Below are positions 53,958-64,000 of a DNA stretch of 64,000 nucleotides, piece by piece. Location of the stretch: positions 56,752,122 to 56,816,121 of the forward strand of contig CM063108.1 of assembly GCA_031841125.1 (NCBI GenBank). Direction: 5' to 3'. The stretch comes from Acanthococcus lagerstroemiae (taxonomy: Eukaryota > Arthropoda > Insecta > Hemiptera > Eriococcidae). Position 1 is the first letter of the stretch. Each line of letters opens with the position of its first letter. The notes under the pieces were generated by a model. The model had not been told where the DNA came from and ran no database searches. It saw only the letters and a list, made by a program, of their open reading frames with translations. The translations under genes were made by a program, and so were the position numbers.

Positions 53958-56857
53958 TTAACAACATGGCTGCAGACTGCAGTCACGTCGATATCAAAAT
54001 CGAGACATGAAAATGCTCTCCCGTGGTTGCATTTTTCTTATCCATTCCAAACACTTCCGTCCGTTCTTTTTTTCTTGTGAATTTCAAATATTTCCATCTG
54101 GTGCCAGAATCGGCTTGCTTAGTTGACAAATTAAAGATTTTTAGTCTTCGGTTAGCAGAATTCTGTCCCGTTCCCCTCACCGCGAAAAAAGTCATTTCGG
54201 TTCGTCCCTGGATTTCGTTCAGAATCACCGAACGATTTCTAGAATGGAGTTTGAATGTAAGCATTTCGTATAGAGCAGCCAATTAATGCGGACTTTTATC
54301 GGCTCTACACTTCATTATAACTGCTCCGTTTTAATATGCAAATTGCGTCATCTGAAAAAGCCATTGTTCACAAAATCACGGCGTATAAAAGCCTTCCCCG
54401 AGGAGCTGGAATTGTCGAGTATATCCGCTCTTTCGCCGGCGTTTTTCTGCCGCTTTTTTCCCCTTCGTTTTCATCGCAAAGACGGCCTTCGACTTTCCCT
54501 AGTTTCGGATTTCTGTTCACCGTCTTTTTCTGAACTCTCTTCGTATCTCTTTTCTAAGAATTATGTCTAGATTGAAAAACCCAGTCGAATTGTGCCCGAT
54601 TGGGGTGAGAGGGTAGTAAATCATTGGATGTATTTTTGGCCAGTGACACCCGGCTCCGTGGCGATGAAAAATGACGACGTTTCCGCGCTGTACGCCTACG
54701 GTTTTGGGGACGTAACGCAACTCCTCCGAGCGTTTTGCAATCTGTCCTTGCGCGATAAGTATCAACGACCTGCCGTATTATCGACGAGCAGCGTGTGAGA
54801 GAAAGAGACACGACATGACAGCGACAGGACAGCCTTATCATTTTATGATTATTAAAAAAAAGCGTATAATATATATATGGGTACCTATACAGGTATATAC
54901 TCTGGCGGTGTACATGTATTCGGTTTGATGCAATAGGTACTAACCTCTCTCACTTCTCACCGAATGCCCCTCCAGCCGTGTTCGGCCGTACACTTCTCTC
55001 GTCGCTGGTTATCTCTAATAAGTGCGATCAAGGTGACCAACGATAATCATACACCCATATAATAAATCTCCGCAGCTGGTATACCTGTTCTGCTCAATTC
55101 AGTTCCATGTACGTTGTTGGATCCTCTATTTCCTGTAGTCGGAGTAATGAGCGCGGTTACGGTGAACGCCGAGAACCGCGTATGCTGCGGCCCTGCGGGC
55201 AGGCGTTTTCGTCCGTCGCGTACGGACGTTCACATTTTTTCACTCGTCCAGCCAATCAGAGCACATTGGCCCGAATCGGCGGCCTTCGAAATGGCGTTTC
55301 GCGTTCACATTTGAGGTGGAAGACCGGAGACGACGATTTCGTATACGTCAAAATCAAATCAACATGAAAATATCTTTATTGGGTTACAGTATTATACATT
55401 AGATGAAGTTGTACAAATTTGGACCCCCGAGGTTAATTTAGACCCCTCCTTAATCTTGAGTTGTATTCAGCGCGCTCTGGCGGAAATGGACTTAATGTAT
55501 TATGTATCCATCCGAACAACCGTATATCGATGATCTGATGCACAATGTGCACAAGTGACATTTTTGATGAAATTGAGTCAAGTAGACGAAAATGAAGTTC
55601 ATCATTGGTTTTTTCATTATGCAACTATCTAAACTTGTAATTATTTCATTTTTGTCCTGCCAGATAAGTGATAAGTGTTGAAGTAATTCTGCCTGTAGTG
55701 CACATATATAATAAGTTACTTAAATTATTGTGCACAATTGAAGACCTGATTTCCAAAACGCGCTTAGTCCAAGCAATCTGGTGGAGAAGTCAAAAGGCAC
55801 CTTTCAGAGTTGGTTTCTCGACAACTTAGAGCCAGCTAAGCCTTTCTTTCGTTCTTCTTTATAATACTGACTTACTTGTTTTTTGAAATTTTATGAATGT
55901 AAGACTCTTATACGACTATAAGTTATACTTGCTTTTTCCTGTTCGGGGAGGGGGAGAGGCTGCAAAGATGTCTGAAGGGTGGAGGGGGGCATTGTTCACG
56001 TGTGCCTCGTTCACCGGAATGGTCGTCTCTAAGCTGTATCTTCCGATTTTCGACACTTTCTAGGTCAAGATGTACGAATTTTGACCTTTCACAGGTATGG
56101 TATGGTATGGTATGCCAAAACTAGCTAAGTCCCCTCGACTTCCCTTTGCACTCCCGTAGCCCGAAGACTTTTCGCACCCTCACACTACCGGGGAGCGATC
56201 ACTTCACACACTCTATCTTAAAATGATTAGATGGTGAGCACTCACAAAGAAATGTGATCGGCCCAAAGTCTCAAAACGGAAGTGGTTTGTGACATGTTGC
56301 GTGAGCGCTTACCAAATTGTCAATCGGGGAGTTTTAAAGGGGATTGCCAGAGATGACTCAGGCACGAGATATTGCCAGTTTTCCCCGAGAAAAGTATTCC
56401 CTGCAATGGGAAGCAGGTGATGTATGATCATGTATGAAATACTTTCAAGAGGGGAAGCGGCCGATTTCTTACTGTCCAGAAGAGGTGGAATTGCTGGCCA
56501 GTTAAAAGAGGATATTCACATCCTTCAGACATCTCCAGATCAAGCCACATTTAGTGGTCGCTGCAAGCACATATCCCTTCATCCTGTTGCGGTAATTAAT
56601 GCGTTAAAATAGGTTCTGAAATGCTCTTTTTAACAGCGTTGAAAGGCGGGTCTAACCCAATTCCCCTCCCCCGTTCTTACGCCGGTGTATTAAACACATA
56701 AATACAACATCTGGGTGCTGAATTCATTATAGTAATAGTGAGAGGCCTTCGAATATCCTGATTGGTAATGGCGACTTTACCATACCTCTAGTCACTTCTA
56801 GTCCAGTTAAATTAGCATTTGAAATGGAAAAAATTGCGACCAATGGATGGGTTCCAG
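53958..56857. other. Partly CpG-rich sequence without a recognisable gene
   Basis: 54560-54800 and 55120-55350 are CpG-rich and free of recognised repeats. Open frames of 62 to 99 codons on both strands have no domain. A GGTAT microsatellite is at 56094-56117. The rest is unrecognised. Confidence 0.38.
56094..56117. repeat. GGTAT microsatellite
   Basis: Four successive GGTAT units. Confidence 0.85.
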
Positions 56858-57705
56858 CCCAATTTCCCGAACGCCAGTTTCCCGAAAGAACAATTTCCCT
56901 AGGCCCAATTTCTTGAAAACCTTTTTCTCGAATTTCAATTTCCCGAAAGCCTCTTGCACGTCATAAGGGAGTACGCAAACGGCAGTGGCACGCCTTCTCC
57001 ACCTAATGCTTGCCGCTTTCGTAATCCCAACACGGTGAACAGTTGGACGAATAGATTTGTCGTAGCTTTAGAAGTTCCATCACTGAACCATGTACTACTC
57101 TTGCAGAGCAGTTCGAGGTTCTGTCGTGTACCAAACACGAGGACTCCATCTTTAGTGCCCGCTTCGGCGGCTTCTTCCCGTTCTTCTTCCGGCCCGGAGT
57201 CGTAAATGAGGAACTTTTCTCCCGGTAGCGTTTTCTGGCTGGTGTTTTCGCCGCTCTCTTCTTAGTTGATTTTTTAACGCCTCCCGTTCTGGCAGTTGGC
57301 TGAAGACACCATAGAGCACTGCCTGCAACTCCATCCGAAGTATCTGCGCCGGAAGTGCTTCAGGGCACTCCTGTGCTTTCCTTTTCATCGAGTGCGTGAC
57401 AACCTCGACAGCACATTCCTCCTGGTTCGACAGAAATGCTATTTGCGTCCGCCAATTCGAATAATATTTTTTCGCTCATTCTATGAGTATTTACAAATCC
57501 CGCAATATTTAAAACAAGACTACAAGGCCTCGGACAGTTGACCTTCCGGGAGATTAGATTTCGAGAAAAAGAGTTCGGAAAGATGGTTTTCGGGAACTTG
57601 AACATCGCGGAAAAGGTTTTCGGAAAATTGGGTCTCGGGAAATGGGCCTTTCGGGAAATTGGATTTTGGGAAAACGGATTCGGGAATTTGTACGGTAATC
57701 GACGA
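56858..57705 (-). mobile_element. Mutator-like element with inverted CCCGAAA arrays
   Basis: The left arm (56858-56958) holds AATTTCCCGAACGCCAG, TTTCCCGAAAGAACAATTT and further TTTCCCGAAAG copies. The right arm (about 57540-57700) holds the same motif in reverse complement (CGGGAAATGGGCC, TTTCGGGAAATTGGATTTT). Between them lies a minus-strand MULE transposase fragment. Terminal regions made of short repeats in opposite orientation around a MULE gene point to a single element of about 850 bases. No clear 8-9-bp target duplication was found. Confidence 0.68.
56935..57388 (-). pseudogene. Mutator-like (MULE) transposase fragment
   Basis: On the minus strand, LPEREALKNQLRRERRK (near 57295-57245) is followed in a shifted frame by LPGEKFLIYDSGPEEER, then VLVFGTRQNLELLC, TWFSDGTSKATTNLF and VQLFTVLG. 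This is the linker and first catalytic block of MULE-type DDE transposases, where W(F)xDGTFK carries the first Asp. The Asp is kept (codon near 57083) but Phe is Ser in DGTFK. At least one frameshift is present, and the two later catalytic residues and the zinc finger are missing. Confidence 0.8.
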
Positions 57706-57763
57706 TTGTGCAGACTGGCTCACTGAATGGCCAACATGTTCATGGTTTTTCATGGAGTAGAGA

Positions 57764-57878
57764 CATGGGCGTAGCCAAGGAGACAAACTCATTTGTCGCG
57801 TGATTACATGTGTGTATGTATATTATTACTGACTTTTTTTTTTGGCCCACTACGGTAACAAGTTTGGCTACGCCCATG
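57764..57878. mobile_element. Short MITE with CATGGGCGTAGCCAA ends
   Basis: CATGGGCGTAGCCAAG and TTTGGCTACGCCCATG are nearly perfect 15-base inverted ends. The flanks AGTAGAGA and AGTAGGAA agree at six of eight bases. Only 115 bases long, without an ORF. Confidence 0.75.
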
Positions 57879-58934
57879 AGTAGGAATGAAATCTATTTTG
57901 ACTGCCATATGTGGGTAATTTGAACCTCTTTTGAATTGGAGGAAAATAATGCAGATATTTTGTTTCAAAGTGACTTTTTATTGAAATTCGTGTTAGGAAG
58001 GAAACTTGGCGATAGATAGAAACCGGTGATTCTCTTGACCGCAAAATTGACTTATAAATTTGTATTTTCTGTTGTGGCAAATCGTCGCTGGCATACTGAT
58101 ACCTCGTAAGTACAAAAGCCAAATTTTACAGGAGGAGCAAAATGCGCATTGAAAAATTTATTGTTAGTAATCTTTAGAGGTTTTGGAACTGTCCTGTAGG
58201 AGAGCTAGTTGATTTTCCCAACTTAAAAGGTTTTAACATTCGATTTCTCGATTTTTTTTTTTGCTATAAGAAACGCCAGAAAATTGTGCTTACCAGGTAT
58301 TAATTTGTCAGTGGCAAAATAGTATTCCTTATTTTTTACTAACTAAATATTTTTCCGACCATCAAACGCATTCTTCACAACTAGATCAATTAAAGATTTT
58401 TTTGTAATTCATTATAAGGGGTCCCCCAATTACCCGCACACTTTGGTTGGAGGTCAATTTGGACACTTTTCAGAAAAATCTAAATTGTCTCGTCAGAAAT
58501 AATTTTTCAAGAATTTCAGGTATGGAACGTATGGAGGAGCCTTTCCTCTATCTAATCACACAGAAACAGAGAAGTTGACCTCTTAGGTCCTGAGCAATTC
58601 TTCAAAATAGGAAGGGGTCTCAGATTTTTACCACTTCCTCTAATAAAATCAACAATATCAGATTTCTTCAGACCGGAGCATAGCTTTCACTGCCCCGGCC
58701 CATATTAAACAAAAGTTTCCCTTAAGCGTTCCCATTTTTTGGAAGTTGTTTCTGCCTAGAAATGTATCAACGTCAACGCAACATCTGATGGGTTTACTGG
58801 TTTCAGAAAGAACTTTTGTAGAGGAACTCTTAGAGCTTCCTTAAGTGCAAATAATCAAATTTGAGAATTTGAGAGAGGTTGGAGGACGCTGGGTCAAAAA
58901 TTGAAATCCTTGACGGGGGATAATCTGAGAGGGG
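57879..58934. other. Unrecognised spacer
   Basis: No recognisable gene or repeat array. Confidence 0.4.
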
Positions 58935-59103
58935 CAGTAGCGTATCTAAGATGAAATCATGGGGGGGTTGACATTTTCGGGAATTCTTGAAAAACAACAT
59001 GTGTTAAATGAGCATATTTTTGTTATGCAAGGGTTTTCATATTCTTAGAGCGTTTTTTGGTGACGGGGGGTTTGAAACCGGACCCCCCTTGAATACGCCA
59101 CTG
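58935..59103. mobile_element. hAT-type MITE with perfect 8-bp TSD (GAGAGGGG)
   Basis: CAGTAGCGTATCTAAG and CCTTGAATACGCCACTG are inverted ends of the CAGTGGCGTA type. GAGAGGGG flanks it exactly at 58927-58934 and 59104-59111. 169 bases, no ORF. Confidence 0.88.
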
Positions 59104-59111
59104 GAGAGGGG

Positions 59112-60911
59112 TTCAAGGTCACTAAGTGAAAAATTGAGATCGGTGTTGGTTGAACATTTCGTCTGATACAATACGGACATCATCAATACCAATGTAACAC
59201 AGATAAAGCGACCGGCTTAAAGCGCAAACCTAATTTACACTTTTTTTTTTTTTAATTATGACATATGCCTTGGGTAGGGGGCAGGAGCAACATAAAGGAA
59301 AAGGACACTCCTGCTCGAACGAGAAAAGTATAAAAAGGTGCCGCTTCCCGATTCGCCTACTACCCTTCAAGGTGCAAATTAGTGTTTAGATATCATTTCA
59401 TAAATTTGAAGTTGAAATATCAATTCTTGAACTCATTTCTGATATTAATGTGACCCTAATTTGCGAACTCATTTTTAAAGATGATTGAACTCAATTAGCA
59501 ACTTGTGACATTTAGGGTGAGTGGAGGCTTAAAAGTGCATAGGTCGTAAGTACAACACGGATATCATTCCATGAAATGGCACTGAAATTGACAACTATTT
59601 GACACTAATTTGCTAATTGTAGAGCTGAAATTGAAGAGTAATTTTCCAAAAACGGGTACAACCAAAAATTTGATTTTTCAAAAAATATGAAAAATTGCTT
59701 GGAAAATATATTATTCTAAAGGACGGTAAGGATCTTTAAACTCGGTTGCTGTACTTGATAGCGATACCTATGCTATTCTGATAGAATTATCGGGACCTAC
59801 CTGCTACATATAATTACACTGATAACTCGAAATTTCAAATTTTGTGTGTAATATATTTTGGGAAGTCTTTGACTACCCCTCGTGCATAATAGGTTGCCAA
59901 CAAACGCACCGAGTGCATAACCGTCCTACGTCCTCCTTGTTTCTTCCACTTCGGCTCTCTTGCCAGGCCAATTTGAAGTGGCATTTTACTGCCTTCGCAT
60001 AAAATGTTGACTTTTTCCTGTAAGTTTGTATTCTTCGCATACACATGTCGTCACCCGTGTACTTCCCACGTGTTTAATAACTCTCACGTAGCGGCGTAAT
60101 AAAATTCCACTAACGCTGCAGATTTACACCCCAATACCTATGTGTGATTTTGGTACATAAAACATCGAAATAGTGGCCGCTAAATTTATCTTTCGGCGAC
60201 CATGAGAAACGAAAAATATTACATCGAGAAGCGACAAAATATTCGTCCATTTCGTTAAATTTTGTGAAAAAAGCAGCCAGACACAAATAACATGGGAATC
60301 TGATTATTTTAGCTCGTGTACTGGTCGAAATTGTGATATTGAAGTTGTCGGTAATTGAGGGCTCATCGTCGAACTACGGCTCTTAGTTATTTTTCGCCCG
60401 CCCCTTGAACCCTCGCTTCATTCGTGTCGGTCCTTTTCTGATGAAATGTTTGAAAAATCCTATTTCGATCGATTTTCTAAATGAAGTCGGTGAATTTTTT
60501 CAAGGCTCGGGTCAAGGACACCTCAAAAATCTGATCGGTTATCGAAATAGCGATCAGAAAAATGTTTATTTCGATACTTCATCTGGCTCAGGTTTGTGTT
60601 AGTTTGGCCGCGTTCAATTTCAAATTGGAATTTTGGGCCCCCAATCCTGACGTAGCCAGAAATCTCTTGAGGAATTCAAAATCAGCACCAACGAAATCTC
60701 TTTCGTTAGTTCTCTGGACAGTTTCTCTGTGCAATTCAAAGTTCAGTGATTTCGGACCCATCCCTCTCTTTTCGGACAGTCCTGGGGTAGAAGAAATAAC
60801 TGTTTATGTAAAATCATATCAGGATTATTTTGTTTCAAACGACTTACTATCGAGATTCCAGTTTTGTGGTACTGCTGATCCTTCGGGGGAGCTTGGGGAC
60901 GCTCAGATTCC
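59112..60911. other. Unrecognised sequence
   Basis: Near 60400-60790 some words (ATTTCGATACTTCATC, AAATCTGATCGG) resemble the degenerate array at 23500-25400. The 133-codon plus frame at 60562-60963 is interrupted by the LINE insertion and has no domain. Confidence 0.38.
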
Positions 60912-61725
60912 AGGACCATTAGCAGTACTGATTGGAAAAAATTTGAAGGAATTAATGCAATGATTGAGGACCTGAGACAGCAAGGGGCTAAAGTAGGACT
61001 TTCGATTAACCTGGAGAAATCTAAAATAATGAGGAACGAATACAAAAAAGAACTCCGCCTCCCTAACACAGTAAAACTCGAGGCAGTAGACGAATATAAG
61101 TACTTAGGACAATTCGTGTCATTTAAAAACAGAACCGACAAGGAAATTAAAGTTCGCTTTAATAACTCGTAGAAAGCTTTTTGGGCCCAAAAACTTATTT
61201 TTAAAAGTAATATGAAAACCAAAACTAAAGCAAAAATCCTAAGCAGCTGCGTGATACCAGTGGCAGCATACGGGGCTCAAACATGGTCAATAACGAAAAA
61301 ACATTTGAAGAAACTAAAAGTAATGCAAAATTCCATGTTCAGAAGTATTTTGAAAATTAAGCTGAGAGACAAAATTAGACTTTCAGACATAAAAAGAAAA
61401 ATTAACGTACCTGATGTTGGCTATGTGATTAGAAAATTAAAATGGAATTATGCAGGTCACTTGATAAGAGAGAAAGAACAAAAATGGCATAAAATTGCAA
61501 CTTTTTGGACCCCGTATGGCCATACACGCGCAAAGGGCCGACCAACAATGCGCTGGAGAGACGACTTTAAAGAGCTGGGGGGAGGGTGGACAAGAATGGC
61601 GAGAAACCGCGACACATGGAAGGAGATGGTGGAAACCTATGCCCTCAAATGGGCGGGGTAGCTGGCTGTAGCACACCTACCCAAGGTTGTAAATTTAAAA
61701 AAAATAAAAAAAAATTACCGACTAG
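60912..61725 (+). pseudogene. 5'-truncated RTE-clade LINE, C-terminal end and tail
   Basis: The plus frame reads MIEDLRQQGAKVGLSINLEK, YKYLGQFVSFKNRTDKEIK, stop, KAFWAQKLIFKSNMKTKTK, SCVIPVAAYGAQTWSITKK, LRDKIRLSDIKRKINVPDV, KLKWNYAGHLIREKEQKW, KGRPTMRWRDDFKE and TWKEMVETYALKW. This is the region of RTE elements from after the catalytic box to the C terminus. Only one in-frame stop (near 61170) interrupts it. Shortly after the stop comes an A-rich tail (TTTAAAAAAAATAAAAAAA) ending near 61725, which marks the 3' end. 5' truncation at about 60912 is typical of target-primed reverse transcription. It is younger-looking than the copy at 46746. Confidence 0.9.
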
Positions 61726-62836
61726 AATTCTCCATCAAAGATCATCGACTGCAACATTTTTTCTTCTTTGAAAATCTTTTTATCGGTAAATAGAACGTTA
61801 AAACAACATTTTCCCAGTCCGCCAAATATTTTTTTGTTCTCGAATTACATGGTCATTCTCCTGCGGGGAGGGGGATGGTTAAAGATTTTGTAGGCAATAT
61901 GATGGCGGTCTCAGAAAATTTGAATTCAAATTTTAACTTGATGAGCAAAATAAGAAAAGGGATCTCTAATCAAAATTGTGCCCAGTTTTGACTTCACAAG
62001 TAGAGTCGATAGCTGTGCGAGAGGAACAAACAGCGTTATGCACAAGTATGTATGGCTTGTACTCCGAATTGAAGGGAGGGGCTTTAGCGAACATTCGATT
62101 CGAGTCTGATTACTCATTTTGATTCGGAACATTTTTCGAAAGTAATCGGTGGGTAGTACATTGAAGAGGCGAAAGAAATTCACCGACCCGAATTGCCTAT
62201 CTTTAACTTTAAAGGAGCTAGACTAGTTTTATACATAAAGTTTGAGTATTATTTTTGAAATGCACTACATTTAACTATAGTAGTTCCTTCAGTTTTTGAG
62301 GTAGGCAATAGGCAATGGTTGTAATTTTTGTTTTCTCTTCCACTTTAGCCGTGATTCATAGATTGGTATTTTTGATAAATAGCGACATCTTGCTGCGGGG
62401 GATTTTCCTTCAAAAATGTTTCGATTTTATGAAATTTTTAAAAATTTTTATTAAATTTTGTCTGTAACGGCTTTTGTACGACCTGCTTGAAAGGGTGGCG
62501 CAGAGAATATTATGCTCAAAATGTAACAAATTATTATCACCTGTTGTCTATTTAGAAAATCAGGTGGGCTATGATAGTTATAATTTGTGCACTTCAAAAA
62601 TTATGCTCAAATTTTATGTTCAGACTTGTAAAGCTGGTGTAACCCTAGGAACTTACCATCAAATAATTTTTCCGGCGAAGAACTTTCCAAGCAACGAATT
62701 TAGTAAAGGAGGTCCTCCGGCCCTTATGAGATTACTTTTAGAAATTAAGATCTGGGGAATCCTTGGGGTGTCCTTTTTTAATAAAAAGTGCCATCACTTT
62801 TCAAAATGATGTTGGGACTTGCCAGAAATGTGTGTT
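61726..62836. other. Unrecognised AT-rich spacer
   Basis: No recognisable gene; the 111-codon frame at 62474-62809 has no domain. Confidence 0.4.
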
Positions 62837-63197
62837 CAGGGACGAACCGATAGGGGGGGTCAGGGGGCAACTTACCCCCCTGTAGGAATTTTTCACTCTG
62901 CAGTTGGGAAAATTTACTATTTCAGTCAGGCGAGTTGGAAAAACCAACAAGTTAAAAGATTTTTTTTTTGCTTTAATACTTCGGAATTTGGGAGTGGAAT
63001 TGAGAAGTTGGGAAAACCCAACAAAGTTAAAAAGGTTTTTCTTCTTTTGCATTGATTCTTGGAAATTTTGAGTAAATTCAACATAGGTCAAAAGAAGTTT
63101 TTTTTTTGCTTTTATACTTTTGGGAATTCTGAGTTCAGTCAATTGGGACTTAATTTTTACCCCCCCCCCTCTGAAAAACCTCTTCAGTATGTCCCTG
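62837..63197. mobile_element. hAT-type MITE of the CAGGGACG family with internal repeats
   Basis: It starts CAGGGACGAACCGATAGG and ends CTTCAGTATGTCCCTG. The flanks TGTGTGTT and TGTGTGTA agree at seven of eight bases. The first 95 bases match the reverse complement of 4555-4640. Inside, a unit of about 75 bases containing AAACCAACAAGTTAAAAG, poly-T and TTTGCTTT is repeated about three times. Confidence 0.78.
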
Positions 63198-63699
63198 TGT
63201 GTGTAGTTGTGAGTTACTTCCGCATTGCCTTCCTTTTACATTTTTTTTTTCTGTACGTTATTCGAAAACGTTTCAAATGGAATTAAATTTGATACACCTA
63301 TGAAATATTCTACAAAATGTTTCTTTTTCAATATTTTTACTGGGCGGATGTTACAGGGCGCGCTATGTTTCATGAATATGATATTATATCATCTGATTAA
63401 CGATATTGTCCATCCCTGCATCCGACCCTCTTTGCTGAAATTCGGACTGGGACCGCGAAAGAGTCGCGCTCTACAATTTCAATAGTATGAAAAAGATGAA
63501 CTGCTATGAAAGTGATCATTTTAGAAAATTGCTCTGATTGAAATGAAAATGGACTCATCTGAAAGGAAATTTCAACCGCTATCAATTTGGTTCTCTTCAT
63601 TTTTTTGAAAAACTCTTTCATTTTTGTGATATTTTCTGAAAATCAAGTACGTAGTATGTAAATGGAATATTCTCACATGATCACTACTATACTTTGGCG
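63198..63699. other. Unrecognised spacer
   Basis: No recognisable feature. Confidence 0.4.
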
Positions 63700-64000
63700 A
63701 TGACAGCGCGCCACCACCTCGACCAACCCGAATTCAGTCTCCCGTCAGAGTTTTCTTCTATTATGAGGGTAAACTCTACTGGTCTTGTGTTTATTGCGAC
63801 GTTCTCTCGACAAAATGTCGACGCTAGCCTTCAGTCGCCGAAATGCTCCAAATGCTCCGCCAACTAAACGAAGCAGTTCACTCGCATTTCCGAAAAGTTA
63901 GTCACCCAGCCAGTCGAACTTTTCGGAATTGGTTTCCCCGCCCCAACAACTCGGTCGCTCTGTGTCGTCACTCGGCAATTAGAAAGAGGAGCGATAAAAC
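63700..64000 (+). other. CpG-rich block with a possible first coding exon
   Basis: An ATG at 63815 in good context (GACAAAATGTCG) opens a short frame reading MSTLAFSRRNAPNAPPTKRS, which reaches a possible donor AAAA|GTTAGT at 63896/63897 (phase 1) before its stop at 63899. CpG-rich sequence on both sides would suit a promoter and first exon of a gene running off the right edge. I recognise no protein, and a chance frame is about as likely. Confidence 0.22.

Overview
This is an AT-rich eukaryotic intergenic or intronic window, most likely from an insect. It holds no bacterial-type gene organisation and no intact long ORF. It does hold decayed arthropod-type transposable elements of many classes: Jockey, RTE, Penelope-like, mariner, Mutator-like and above all hAT. 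The species cannot be fixed from sequence alone; a hemipteran-like, TE-rich genome is my guess. Every recognisable protein-coding piece is a broken transposon gene. Host coding evidence is weak: one possible two-exon model on the minus strand (29137-29802) and one possible first exon near the right edge (63815-63896).

Layout. 1-2060 is a degenerate AGTCTTGAAG-type repeat carrying a hAT MITE and a tRNA-like SINE piece. 2.1-8 kb is mostly unrecognised, with one MITE. 8-9.7 kb holds a minus-strand Jockey reverse transcriptase remnant next to a plus-strand mariner remnant. 12.9-16.3 kb is a MITE cluster with a second mariner remnant. 19.0-20.1 kb is a 175-bp satellite array split by a hAT MITE with an exact 8-bp target duplication. 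22.2-25.5 kb is a possible 3.3-kb element with 16-bp inverted ends that contains another MITE and a degenerate inverted array. 27-28.1 kb is a repeat cluster with hairpin elements. 28.6-29.9 kb is CpG-rich. 33.8-43.6 kb holds several further short inverted-repeat elements and tandem arrays.

46.0-49.4 kb is the most structured region: a 3.36-kb hAT element with CAGGGTTGG ends and a 7/8 target duplication. It contains pieces of a Penelope-like RT, an RTE LINE and a hAT transposase tail. A Penelope GIY-YIG endonuclease piece follows at 50.5 kb. 52.8-53.8 kb is a foldback element. 56.9-57.7 kb is a Mutator-like transposase fragment bracketed by inverted arrays of a CCCGAAA motif. 60.9-61.7 kb is a second, 5'-truncated RTE copy.

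The main biological message is repeated hAT activity: about ten short non-autonomous elements with CAG(T/G)-type ends, several with perfect 8-bp target duplications, plus one larger hAT with a recognisable transposase tail. CpG-rich, repeat-poor blocks (about 9.8-10.4, 28.6-29.9, 35.1-36.2, 49.9-50.4, 54.5-55.4 and 63.7-64 kb) are the best places to look for host exons or regulatory DNA. All alignments were made by eye; identities are approximate.
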